A stretch of DNA of 64,000 nt from Eubacteriaceae bacterium. Lineage in GTDB: Bacteria; Bacillota; Clostridia; Lachnospirales; Lachnospiraceae. The notes beneath the pieces were generated by a model. It ran no database searches and was not told the DNA's origin. It saw nothing but the letters and a program-made list of their open reading frames with translations. A program made the translations under genes and the position numbers. The stretch lies in contig CAJSYQ010000013.1 of the NCBI GenBank assembly GCA_910574015.1, forward strand, positions 23,061-87,060. The letters are read 5' to 3'. Shown piece after piece: positions 54,602-62,555 of this stretch (position 1 is the first letter of the stretch; the number at the start of each line of letters is the position of its first letter).

Positions 54602-55906
54602 ATGGCAGAGAGCAGGAGAAGGTTAGCAGTGATGCTGATGGGAATCATACTGGCACTTGCCGTGCCGCCGCTGCACATACAGGCGGGCAGCGCGGTGATC
54701 CAGTTTACTACGGCGGAACAGGAGATACAGAAGGGGGATATTTTTACTGTCATCTGTCAGGTGACTTCCACGGAAGCTTATCTTGACACAGAGTTTCAGA
54801 TCGAGTATGATGCAGAGTTAGTGCAGTTTCTCAATGGAGGCAGCAGGGTTACGGGGGATCATGGCATCCTCACGGTGTCCTCTGTGGGAAATGAGGAGAC
54901 AGCGGTGAAAAAGACATTCTCACTGCAGTTTGTGGCGAATAAGAAGGGAAGCGCCGTTTTTCAGGTAAAGGGGAACGCTTCTATCCGGGATGAAGAGGGC
55001 AACTCCTTCTCCAGCTCCAGCAACCGTCTGGTGGTGGGCATTCAGAAGAAGGGATCCGCACAGAAGCAGACCCCGGCACCCACGGAGCCTCCCCGGGCCA
55101 CGCCGGTTCCCATACTCTCTGACAACAATAAGCTGAAGGACCTGAAGACCAGCGCCCTGGATTTCACTCCGGCATTTAACGGGGGAAGGGACCGATATGC
55201 GGCAACGGTAGAGCACGATGCGGACACGCTGTTTATCAGCTTTCAGACTGAGGACGAGACGGCGCGGGTGCAGCTGCAGGGAAACGAGAATCTGAAGGAA
55301 GGCGACAATGCGGTAAGCGTTATTGTGACAGCTCAGAACGGTGAGCGAAGAACGTATTCCATAACCGTCACAAGGGAGACGGCGAAGGAAGCGCAGGAGA
55401 GAACCGGCGGGAAGCCTGCCGGGGAAGACATTTCTTTCGCAGCGGCGAAGGATAAGAACAAGATTAGATTGAAAAATTCTTATGAATTTGAGGTACTGGA
55501 CCCCTCCGGCCTGAAAGAAGTGCCGGCGGGGTACGTTCTGTCCAGGATTGAGGTGGATGGAGTCCAGATTCCGGCATTTACCATGAAGAATGATCTGGAT
55601 AATAATTATCTGCTTATGTATCTGAAGGGACCGGCGGGGGAGAATACGATCTATCAGTATGACCGCACGGAGAAAACCCTGCAGCGGTATACCGGAACCA
55701 TGGTGGACAAGGTGAACCGCAGTGAGGGGGCAGAGGATCGGCATTCGGTTATGTCCGTCTCCAATTATTTCCTGTTTGGGATTATTATCGGACTGATCAT
55801 TATCATTTTGAGTATGCTTATCGCCATGCTGAAAATGGCGATGAAAAGGAAAGAAGAAAAGAAACAGATAAGTGAGGGCTATGATGAAGAGAGATTTTAC
55901 CGCTGA
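54602..55906 (+). CDS. Membrane-anchored cohesin-domain protein
   Basis: This 434-residue protein has a signal peptide (to about residue 28), a cohesin-type domain (about 30-155; 'GDIFTVICQVTSTEAYLDTEFQIEYD', shown in part, and 'FVANKKGSAVFQV'), a Pro/Thr linker, a cadherin-like beta-sandwich domain (about 178-265; 'LKDLKTSALDFTPAF' to 'RRTYSITV'), a further ~100-residue region, and a C-terminal membrane helix (about 388-415) with a basic cytosolic tail. It should display the cohesin domain outside the cell. The only dockerin-like segment seen in the window is in the M60 protease. ATG 54602 follows AGGCAGAACCAA. clpC starts inside its 3' end (26-bp overlap). Confidence 0.85.
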   Translation: MAESRRRLAVMLMGIILALAVPPLHIQAGSAVIQFTTAEQEIQKGDIFTVICQVTSTEAYLDTEFQIEYDAELVQFLNGGSRVTGDHGILTVSSVGNEETAVKKTFSLQFVANKKGSAVFQVKGNASIRDEEGNSFSSSSNRLVVGIQKKGSAQKQTPAPTEPPRATPVPILSDNNKLKDLKTSALDFTPAFNGGRDRYAATVEHDADTLFISFQTEDETARVQLQGNENLKEGDNAVSVIVTAQNGERRTYSITVTRETAKEAQERTGGKPAGEDISFAAAKDKNKIRLKNSYEFEVLDPSGLKEVPAGYVLSRIEVDGVQIPAFTMKNDLDNNYLLMYLKGPAGENTIYQYDRTEKTLQRYTGTMVDKVNRSEGAEDRHSVMSVSNYFLFGIIIGLIIIILSMLIAMLKMAMKRKEEKKQISEGYDEERFYR

Positions 55907-58364
55907 GGCGGAAAAGGTTTTGGGGAAAGCGGCAAAATTTGCCGTCAAAATGGGAAATCCGGTGATGGGTACGGAGCATCTGCTTTTTGGACTGGCGGCG
56001 GCACCCGGTATGGCTTCCCATGTACTTCGGGAAAACGGACTGGACAAGGATGGGATCCAGTTTGAGATAGAGAATTATTGCGGACATGGCACGACAGCAG
56101 TGGCGGGTCCGCTCAGCGGGGATATGTCTCCCAAGCTGGAACGGCTTCTTGTGAAATGCGATGAAGAGGCAGTGAAGATGGAGAGCAGCAGGATTGGCAC
56201 GGAGCACATGCTGATGGCGATCCTGAAGGATACGTCCTGTGTTGCCTATCATGTGTTGATGGCGGCAGGGGGCAACATCCAGAAAATATATATGGATATC
56301 GCCACGACGGCAGGAGCGGATCTGGCACTGGCCAAAAGCGATCTTATCGCCAGTCGGACGAAGAACCGCCGCAGCCAGTCTTCCACACCGGTGCTGGATC
56401 AGTACGCCAGGGATCTCAATCAGTATGCCAGGGATGGGATACTGGATCCTGTTCTTGGCAGGGATACGGAGATCAGCAGTGTGATCGAAATCCTGAGCCG
56501 CCGCACAAAAAATAATCCGTGTCTTATCGGCGAGCCCGGGGTGGGCAAGACCGCCATCGCAGAGGGACTTGCCACCCGCATCGTGGAGGGGGAGGTGCCG
56601 GATTCCATCGCGGATAAGCGCGTGCTGACTCTGGATCTGTCAGGAATGGTGGCGGGGTCCAAATACCGCGGTGAATTTGAAGAGCGCATCAAACGTGCCC
56701 TGAGGGAGACCAGGGCTATGGGAAATATTCTGTTATTTATCGATGAGATTCATACGGTTATCGGAGCCGGAGGTGCGGAAGGCGCCATTGACGCCTCCAA
56801 TATTCTGAAACCTGCCCTGGCCAGGGGAGAGGTTCAGGTGATCGGCGCTACTACAAGAGAGGAATACCGCAAGCATGTGGAGAAGGACGCCGCGCTGGAA
56901 CGGCGCTTTCAGCCGGTGGTCATTGAGGAACCGTCGGAGGCGCAGACCGTAACGATGCTGCGGGGACTGCGCAGCCGTTATGAGGATTATCATCAGGTTA
57001 TCATCAGCGATGCCGCCATAGATGCTGCCGTGAGACTGTCCGTAAGGTATGTCAATGACCGTTTTCTACCGGATAAGGCCATTGATCTTATTGACGAGGC
57101 TTCTGCCAGGCTTCGTCTTGGCAGGATCGTACGCAAGGGGAATAACCAGAAGAAGCTGGAGGCGAAGGCGGAAAAGCTATACGATGAACGGGAACAGGCG
57201 CTGATCGACGGCGATATGGAGCTTGTTTTGAAAATACGAGAGCAGGAGAAGGAACTGGAGGAGCAGCTGCAGAAGGAAAAGAAAAAGGCTGCCCGTAAGG
57301 GGAAGAAAGCGGACCGCACCATTACAGAGAACCACATTGCCGAGATTGTGGCGAAATGGACACATATTCCGGTACAGCAGCTGGCAGAGGCAGAGATGGA
57401 TCGTCTGCGCAGGCTGGAGGATCTTCTCCATGAGAGAGTGGTGGGACAGGAAGAGGCGGTGGAGGCCGTGGCGAAGGCGGTGCGCCGTGGACGTGTGGGC
57501 CTGAAGGATCCCAGACGTCCCATTGGTTCGTTTCTGTTTCTAGGGCCTACCGGCGTGGGGAAAACAGAACTGAGTAAGGCGCTGGCGGAGGCAGTTTTTG
57601 GCTCGGAGAAGGATATCATCCGGGTAGATATGTCGGAGTATATGGAGAAGCAGAGCGTTTCCAAGATGATTGGTTCCCCGCCTGGTTATGTAGGCTATGA
57701 AGAGGGGGGGCAGCTCAGCGAGAAGGTGAGACAGAAGCCCTATTCCGTGCTGCTCTTTGACGAGATCGAAAAGGCCCATCCAGATGTCTTTAACATGCTG
57801 CTGCAGGTGCTGGAGGATGGTCATATTACCGACGCCCAGGGAAGAAGGGTGGACTTCAAAAATACCATTATCATTATGACATCAAATGCCGGCGCCAACC
57901 GCATTATCTCCCCAAAGACTTTAGGATTTGGGCAGGCATCAAGCGAGGAAGAGGATCACAAGAAGATGAAGGAGGGTGTGATGGAAGAGGTGAAACACAT
58001 CTTTAAACCGGAATTTATTAACCGGGTGGATGAGATGATCGTGTTCCACACTCTGAATAAGGAAAACATCCGGGAAATTACGGCAATTTTGATAAAGAAC
58101 TTCGCCAGGAGGGTGAAAGACCAGATGGAAATCGAACTGCAGATTACGGAAGAGGTAACTGCTTATGTGGCGAAAAAAGGGTTTGACAGGGATTATGGGG
58201 CACGTCCGATCCGCCGCGCCCTTCAGAATGAGGTAGAGGACCTTCTGGCGGAGGCAGTCCTGGCCGGAGAAGTGCTGCGTGGCGACAGAGCGGAGATTTA
58301 TATGACCAACAGGGATGGAAAGGATAAGGTCTGTGTGCGGTCCTGTCCACTTGAAAACGAGTGA
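55881..58364 (+). CDS. clpC: AAA+ unfoldase ClpC
   Basis: This 827-residue Hsp100 unfoldase feeds substrates to ClpP. It has the Clp N domain with two repeats (about 1-145), a first AAA module ('GEPGVGKTAIAEGLA', 'LLFIDEIHTVIGAGG'), a UVR-type middle segment and ClpB/ClpC-style coiled coil, and a second AAA module ('FLGPTGVGKTELSKAL', 'LLFDEIEKAHPDVF'). Arg-finger and sensor regions look normal. The start could be either of two adjacent ATGs (55881 or 55884). It is the last gene of the overlapping series from addB. No CtsR operator or mcsAB genes lie beside it, unlike in Bacillus. Confidence 0.94.
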   Translation: MMKRDFTAEAEKVLGKAAKFAVKMGNPVMGTEHLLFGLAAAPGMASHVLRENGLDKDGIQFEIENYCGHGTTAVAGPLSGDMSPKLERLLVKCDEEAVKMESSRIGTEHMLMAILKDTSCVAYHVLMAAGGNIQKIYMDIATTAGADLALAKSDLIASRTKNRRSQSSTPVLDQYARDLNQYARDGILDPVLGRDTEISSVIEILSRRTKNNPCLIGEPGVGKTAIAEGLATRIVEGEVPDSIADKRVLTLDLSGMVAGSKYRGEFEERIKRALRETRAMGNILLFIDEIHTVIGAGGAEGAIDASNILKPALARGEVQVIGATTREEYRKHVEKDAALERRFQPVVIEEPSEAQTVTMLRGLRSRYEDYHQVIISDAAIDAAVRLSVRYVNDRFLPDKAIDLIDEASARLRLGRIVRKGNNQKKLEAKAEKLYDEREQALIDGDMELVLKIREQEKELEEQLQKEKKKAARKGKKADRTITENHIAEIVAKWTHIPVQQLAEAEMDRLRRLEDLLHERVVGQEEAVEAVAKAVRRGRVGLKDPRRPIGSFLFLGPTGVGKTELSKALAEAVFGSEKDIIRVDMSEYMEKQSVSKMIGSPPGYVGYEEGGQLSEKVRQKPYSVLLFDEIEKAHPDVFNMLLQVLEDGHITDAQGRRVDFKNTIIIMTSNAGANRIISPKTLGFGQASSEEEDHKKMKEGVMEEVKHIFKPEFINRVDEMIVFHTLNKENIREITAILIKNFARRVKDQMEIELQITEEVTAYVAKKGFDRDYGARPIRRALQNEVEDLLAEAVLAGEVLRGDRAEIYMTNRDGKDKVCVRSCPLENE

Positions 58365-58429
58365 TAGTTTACACTCATGCATTCTGACGGGAACAATGAT
58401 TTTTGTTCAAAAGTTCACAAAAAAAGAAT

Positions 58430-58457
58430 AGAAAAACCTGCGTTAGTATTGTATACT
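58430..58457 (+). promoter_or_regulatory. Candidate promoter of the 137-residue gene
   Basis: TATACT (58452-58457), within the small palindrome TAGTATTGTATACTA, lies 67 bp before the start codon; the sequence 16 bp upstream (TAGAAA) is a poor -35. Confidence 0.4.
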
Positions 58458-58524
58458 AGTAGTTAGAAAGAGAAGGAGAGCGGAAAGACTCTCTGCGTGA
58501 ATGACAACGAAGGAGGATAAGGAC

Positions 58525-58938
58525 ATGGGCGTAGTGGAAGAATTGATTCAGGGAAACGGCGATGGGACATTGAGTTTTGGCAACTATCTTCTTGAAACGA
58601 AGACTAAGAAGGCGGACTTCAAATTTGAGGGGGACACCTACAAGATTAAGACGTTTAAGGAGATTACCAGGCTGGAGCGCAATGGGACGATGGTCTATGA
58701 GTCAGTACCAGGTTCCGCTGTGACGAATTTTAGGGGAAATGGGGAAGTAGCTGAGTTTGATGTTGAGGCAGAAGGAGATATCAGTTTTACGCTGGAGATG
58801 GAACCGTCTACCGAGTATAAGCTTGTGGTGAACGGTGTGTCTGCCGGACGCATCCCCACCAATCTGGGAGGTAAGCTCAATGCAAGCCTGGAACTGGATC
58901 AGGGGGAAAAAGCTGCTGTGAAAGTTGTAAAATGCTGA
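58525..58938 (+). CDS. Small 'endosialidase'-annotated protein of Lachnospiraceae type
   Basis: This 137-residue protein lacks a signal peptide and membrane segments. It starts 'MGVVEELIQGNGDGTLSFGNY' (in outline) and continues with 'TKTKKADFKFEGDTYKIKTF', which I recall from many Lachnospiraceae proteins labelled 'endosialidase' without biochemical support. It is a beta-rich single domain, far too short for a real sialidase. The ATG 58525 follows AAGGAGGATAAGGAC; an upstream in-frame ATG at 58501 precedes that site. It has a separate promoter and a long hairpin after it. Strong ribosome site and promoter suggest high expression. Confidence 0.75.
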   Translation: MGVVEELIQGNGDGTLSFGNYLLETKTKKADFKFEGDTYKIKTFKEITRLERNGTMVYESVPGSAVTNFRGNGEVAEFDVEAEGDISFTLEMEPSTEYKLVVNGVSAGRIPTNLGGKLNASLELDQGEKAAVKVVKC

Positions 58939-58981
58939 GAAGGCATCTGGCAGCATATCTGTTTTACAATGCAAAATAAGG

Positions 58982-59034
58982 AACACAAAGGCACCAGTAC
59001 AATTGCGGGCAATTGGTACTGGTGCCTTTGTGTT
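58982..59034. repeat. Near-perfect 53-bp hairpin after the endosialidase-type gene
   Basis: AACACAAAGGCACCAGTAC (58982-59000) pairs perfectly with its complement at 59016-59034, and the interior AATTGC/GCAATT extends the helix, leaving a tiny loop and one unpaired G. No T run follows on the plus strand. It could be a terminator, an RNA-stabilising structure or a mobile-element fragment, and it sits at the border of the AT-rich block. Confidence 0.8.
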
Positions 59035-59052
59035 GTCGTTGAGCAACCGTGG

Positions 59053-59389
59053 TCATAGATAGGAGTATTCCATGGGCACGAGCCTGACATTCATATAATC
59101 CAAATCAGTGTAACTAATTCTTTTGAGACGCTGTTTTTCATCGATATTTCAAATACGAATTTTATTCGCAAAACCACGGAATTCATTACTATTATTACCA
59201 TTATAACTTTCACTGATATCAATCTGTTTTTCTGTTCCGCCAAGCTTGGTTACAGGGATGCGGTGTCCTCGTGGCCATATATTCCCTGTCCGTCTGTTCT
59301 GGATCGTCATCGCAGCTGAACATTACCATACAGGAAAACAAAAGGCAGCCCAATAAAATAATTTTGTTAAATAGGAATTTTTTCTTCAT
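59053..59389 (-). pseudogene. Broken lipoprotein gene (frameshift and internal stop)
   Basis: The minus-strand frame starts at ATG 59389 behind GGGGGGGAGG and encodes a lipoprotein signal with lipobox 'VMFSC' followed by D-D-D. It then ends early at 59219 in an unlikely sequence. A different frame downstream reads 'PRGHRIPVTKLGGTEKQID', continues through 'NEFRGFANKIRI', meets a TGA at 59149-59151, and goes on as 'RISYTDLDYMNVRLVPMEYS' to a stop at 59053. One frameshift (near 59250-59280) and one nonsense change therefore appear to have split a ~110-residue gene. I do not know the family. Confidence 0.65.
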
Positions 59390-59490
59390 GTGATTCCTCC
59401 CCCCCAATAAAATCGAATACCATTTGTTATTAGAAAAAATGTAATAATACATTTAGTTCTATTTTACTAGAGATGGCTGATAAAAGCTAA

Positions 59491-59547
59491 TTCAATAAAA
59501 GCTGGTTCTGCTTTTCGGCCAGTCAGCTTTTATTGAAAATTTTTTTA
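59491..59547 (+). terminator. Intrinsic terminator upstream of the LytTR gene
   Basis: TTCAATAAAAGCTG (59491-59504) pairs perfectly with CAGCTTTTATTGAA (59524-59537), followed by AATTTTTTT. No plus-strand gene lies between it and 58938, so it may act as an attenuator in the LytTR leader. A possible upstream promoter is TTGTTA around 59424 with an AT-rich -10 region. The 59390-59645 gap holds nothing else recognisable. Confidence 0.8.
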
Positions 59548-59645
59548 AAATTTTTGTAGGGTTTTATAAGGTAACGGTGTTCTTTATTGTTAAGGGGATT
59601 TTTAAACATATTTTTTCTGAATTTATAGCAAAGGAGACTTATACT

Positions 59646-60242
59646 ATGGAGAAAGATGTATATATTACAGCACTGGATGGAAAAAACAGTCGATCCATCG
59701 CACTGGAGGATATCAGTTACATTTCTATTGTAAAACATGGGTGCCGGGTTCATATTCTGCCAGATGTATTGAAAGAGGGCAAATATGGCAGTGAACCAGA
59801 GAAAGGATTTTTTATAAAAGAAAGCCTGGATAGCATTCATAACAAAATCAGTCAATATGGTTTTGGCCGTCCGCATCAAAGCTATATTGTCAACATGGGA
59901 CATATTCATTCTATTGACATTGGGGAACAAATACTAATTTTGAAGTCAGGTGAGATATTGAAAATTTCCCGGTCCAGAAAAACAGAATTTCAACAGCTGT
60001 TATTTTTACATAGCCAAAGTAAAAATACACAGATCAGCGTCACCGTAACAAATGCTGCAAAAGAAAAGATTAAGTATTATGAGGGATTAGAGAAAGAAAA
60101 TAGACAATATCGGAAAATTTTCACTGAATTGAAAAGAAATATTACCTATATGGAATTAATGTATCATCAATCGGATATTCAGGATAAAAGGAATATGCTG
60201 AAACAGCTGAAAGAGATAGTGGAACAGGCTGAAGGAAATTAA
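59646..60242 (+). CDS. Stand-alone LytTR-type DNA-binding regulator with coiled-coil tail
   Basis: This 198-residue protein has a LytTR DNA-binding domain at the N-terminus (about 3-105; 'ALEDISYISIVKHGCRVHIL', 'GFGRPHQSYIVNMGHIHSID', 'ILISGEILKISRSRK'-like end). There is no receiver domain or membrane segment. The C-terminal ~90 residues form a charged coiled-coil-like helix ('EKIKYYEGLEKENRQYRKIF'), perhaps for dimerisation or signal input. ATG 59646 follows AAAGGAGACTTATACT. The gene lies upstream of the secreted-protein operon, whose promoter carries a repeat pair with LytTR-like spacing, so it is probably its activator. Confidence 0.85.
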   Translation: MEKDVYITALDGKNSRSIALEDISYISIVKHGCRVHILPDVLKEGKYGSEPEKGFFIKESLDSIHNKISQYGFGRPHQSYIVNMGHIHSIDIGEQILILKSGEILKISRSRKTEFQQLLFLHSQSKNTQISVTVTNAAKEKIKYYEGLEKENRQYRKIFTELKRNITYMELMYHQSDIQDKRNMLKQLKEIVEQAEGN

Positions 60243-60274
60243 AATATTTTGTGCAAATTGTACAACTAAATGTT

Positions 60275-60307
60275 AAATTTGCCAAATATGATGCCAATTT
60301 TGCCAAG
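60275..60307 (+). promoter_or_regulatory. Putative LytTR operator (direct repeats 21 bp apart)
   Basis: AAATTTGCCAA (60275-60285) and AATTTTGCCAA (60296-60306) are near-identical direct repeats whose TGCCAA cores start at 60280 and 60301, two helical turns apart. A third TGCCAA begins at 60292. They end 5 bp upstream of the -35 element of the next promoter, the usual place for LytTR activators such as AgrA. Confidence 0.6.
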
Positions 60308-60311
60308 TGTA

Positions 60312-60340
60312 TTGATTTTCACTACTGTATAGTGTATAAC
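60312..60340 (+). promoter_or_regulatory. Promoter of the AT-rich secreted-protein operon
   Basis: TTGATT (60312-60317) and TATAAC (60335-60340) are 17 bp apart. The GTG start is 55 bp beyond the -10 element. Confidence 0.7.
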
Positions 60341-60394
60341 TATTCAGTAAGATATTACAAAGTACGGAAAAAAAAGAGAAAAAGGAGAAAGTTT

Positions 60395-61543
60395 GTGAGA
60401 AAAATAGTTTATTTATTAACAGTTTTAAGTATTTTTTGTTATCAGTTTTTGGTAGTAGAGTGTAGATTGAGCTCAGCTTCCGAGCAGCAGAGTACCATTA
60501 AGATAAAATCTACCAATGGGACTTTGGTACATACTAATTTTGATTTTAAAAAGGCATCAGTCTATGAACAATGTGCATTAGAAAATGATATTGAAAGTTC
60601 AACAGGTACAATTGATGAAGAAGTAGAAAAAGCACTGAATTATGCAGGAGTTGCAGATGAAGATATTGTTAAGTTTGATAAAGAGGTAATTAAAAATTGT
60701 AATACTATTGATGAAATATTTGTAGAGGTAGAATATTATACGGAAACAAAAAGTGGGAAGATTTTACAAAAATTGAGTGATGCAGAAAAAGAAGATTATT
60801 TTAAAGAGTACTGTAAAGAAAAAAATATTTGTAAAAAAAATAGTAATTCTGTAAAGAATTTTGTCGAAAATTTATTTTCCCCGACAAAAGTAAAGGCAAA
60901 CACAAGAAAAGATGATAAATATAGTTCAGGCAAATTTCGTCATACGTTATTAATGTTTTCACAAAGGGTAAATGGGAAAAAGGGAATATATTTTTGTTAC
61001 ACAGCTAAATGGATTAAAGAACCCTACTATAGAGGAACAGATTTAATTGGTTTAGCTGTAGATAATGGTAAGATTATTAATACAAGTCAATATCCATTAA
61101 AAGCAAACTGCTCTTATAAACAAAATTTAGTATCATATGGTTTGCTGAATACAAAAGAGACTAAAAGTGATCATTGCAGTAACATTTTACCTTATTGGAA
61201 GTATTTTGGGTCAAATTCTGCTGTTGTTTATGTACCAGATTTACCTGGTGAAGGTGGTTACTTAGAAGCGCAATCGCGTGCATTGGCATTACAAAAGGGG
61301 GGCAGGGCATGTTTTTACAATGATATAACTTATTCAGTACATGGTTATGCTACAAAATCAAGTAATTCTGTCAAGGATGTATGTGTAAATGCATATTATG
61401 GACATCAAGAATCTACAGTTACTATAAAGCCTAGTTGTTCTTTAAACGGGGCAACTATTAATTTTGGTTTGAGCGCGAGTATTAAAAAAACGGTTTCTTG
61501 GATGGGGTCAGGATTAAGTGCCTCTGTAAATCAGTTTAAATAA
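60395..61543 (+). CDS. Secreted protein of unknown family
   Basis: This 382-residue protein has an N-terminal signal peptide (about 1-27, 'IVYLLTVLSIFCYQFLVV' hydrophobic core). The mature part is Lys/Asn/Ser-rich in the first ~190 residues, then a region with Cys residues and aromatic-rich segments ('GIYFCYTAKWIKEPYYRG', 'PDLPGEGGYLEAQSRALAL'), ending in 'GLSASIKKTVSWMGSGLSAS'. I do not recognise the family. GTG 60395 follows AAAAGGAGAAAG and gives a clean signal peptide; the open frame continues upstream across the promoter. Base composition is much more AT-rich than the genes before 59 kb. Confidence 0.75.
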   Translation: MRKIVYLLTVLSIFCYQFLVVECRLSSASEQQSTIKIKSTNGTLVHTNFDFKKASVYEQCALENDIESSTGTIDEEVEKALNYAGVADEDIVKFDKEVIKNCNTIDEIFVEVEYYTETKSGKILQKLSDAEKEDYFKEYCKEKNICKKNSNSVKNFVENLFSPTKVKANTRKDDKYSSGKFRHTLLMFSQRVNGKKGIYFCYTAKWIKEPYYRGTDLIGLAVDNGKIINTSQYPLKANCSYKQNLVSYGLLNTKETKSDHCSNILPYWKYFGSNSAVVYVPDLPGEGGYLEAQSRALALQKGGRACFYNDITYSVHGYATKSSNSVKDVCVNAYYGHQESTVTIKPSCSLNGATINFGLSASIKKTVSWMGSGLSASVNQFK

Positions 61544-61577
61544 ATTTATATTAAAAAGAGAATGAAGGAGTTATTTA

Positions 61578-62552
61578 ATGAAAGTCAAGAAAGTGCAGCG
61601 AATATTATTTATATCTATATTATTAATTATATCATGCATAGGAATTTTAATTACTAGATGTATAAGGTATGATCATTTTCATATAAATGAGAAGGCTTCT
61701 TTATTTGAAAAGATGATAGGAAACAATACATATACATTGTATTATCATTTTTATCCTCATAGTAAAGAGGAAATTATGAATGATGTTGTAAAGACAGGAA
61801 ATTACTCGTTTAAGTGTAAAACTAATAATACAGAAGAATATAAAATAGATTTAAAGGAGTACATATATGATGGCATTAGTGTGTATGCATGTTTTACTGT
61901 AGAAAATACTATTGGTACAGTTGAAGGACTGGATTTATTTGGTTGTGGTCCTGGCAATATTATCGTTTCGGGAAAGGCACCTATATACGGATTAACGAAT
62001 GCCAGTGGGAAAGGTTCTGTTAATCTTTCCCCCGGTTTAGATAATGAAATATACCGAAATAAAAGGTATCTTTTTTACAGTGCAGATAATATGAACATTG
62101 AAAATTTGGGATATCCAGTAAACAGAGAAGATTTACAGGATAAAATATATTTGATAGAAAATAATCTTGCAGATAATCATGGTTTTGTTTCACAGAGAGC
62201 TATTTTATTAACATTTCCATTAAAGAAAACAATTACTTGTTATGAGACATGGGATAGTTTAGGTAAAATTATAGCTACACCGCTCCAAATCCAGACATCA
62301 GGTAAAATGAAATGTGGATTAAGTGACTTAGTCATTCATTATAAAGATGGCAGTTCAGTAGTTGAGATAGAAAATGGAGATATTGATTATAATTTATTAC
62401 GGGAGAGTACAGAGAAAAATTCGGATGAGAGGAGTGTATGCAATTACAAATTTACTAATATATTGGATTTTGCAGAAATAGACAGGATAGAAGGGAAATT
62501 AAAAAATGGGAAAGAGTGGAAGATTAAAATTGATTCAGAGCGAGAGGTGTAA
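61578..62552 (+). CDS. Membrane-anchored extracytoplasmic protein of unknown function
   Basis: This 324-residue protein has an N-terminal membrane helix (about 8-27, 'ILFISILLIISCIGILITRC') and a large outside domain. The last ~120 residues ('DSLGKIIATPLQIQTSGKMK', 'HYKDGSSVVEIENGDIDYNL', 'DRIEGKLKNGKEWKI') resemble the C-terminal beta domain of DUF4179-type sigma/anti-sigma-linked proteins, but this is a weak visual similarity. It lies 34 bp after the secreted-protein gene and 3 bp before the adenylating-enzyme gene, so the three are one operon. It might protect the producer or help handle the secreted protein; that is inference. Confidence 0.75.
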   Translation: MKVKKVQRILFISILLIISCIGILITRCIRYDHFHINEKASLFEKMIGNNTYTLYYHFYPHSKEEIMNDVVKTGNYSFKCKTNNTEEYKIDLKEYIYDGISVYACFTVENTIGTVEGLDLFGCGPGNIIVSGKAPIYGLTNASGKGSVNLSPGLDNEIYRNKRYLFYSADNMNIENLGYPVNREDLQDKIYLIENNLADNHGFVSQRAILLTFPLKKTITCYETWDSLGKIIATPLQIQTSGKMKCGLSDLVIHYKDGSSVVEIENGDIDYNLLRESTEKNSDERSVCNYKFTNILDFAEIDRIEGKLKNGKEWKIKIDSEREV

Positions 62553-62555
62553 ATA

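Noticed and set aside
58385..58405. Terminator after clpC (GAACAA/TTGTTC)
   Set aside because: Only six base pairs and no T run; too weak to call.
58525..58938. True endosialidase activity
   Set aside because: The protein is only 137 residues long, has no signal peptide and no sialidase motifs; the common label is probably a carried-over annotation.
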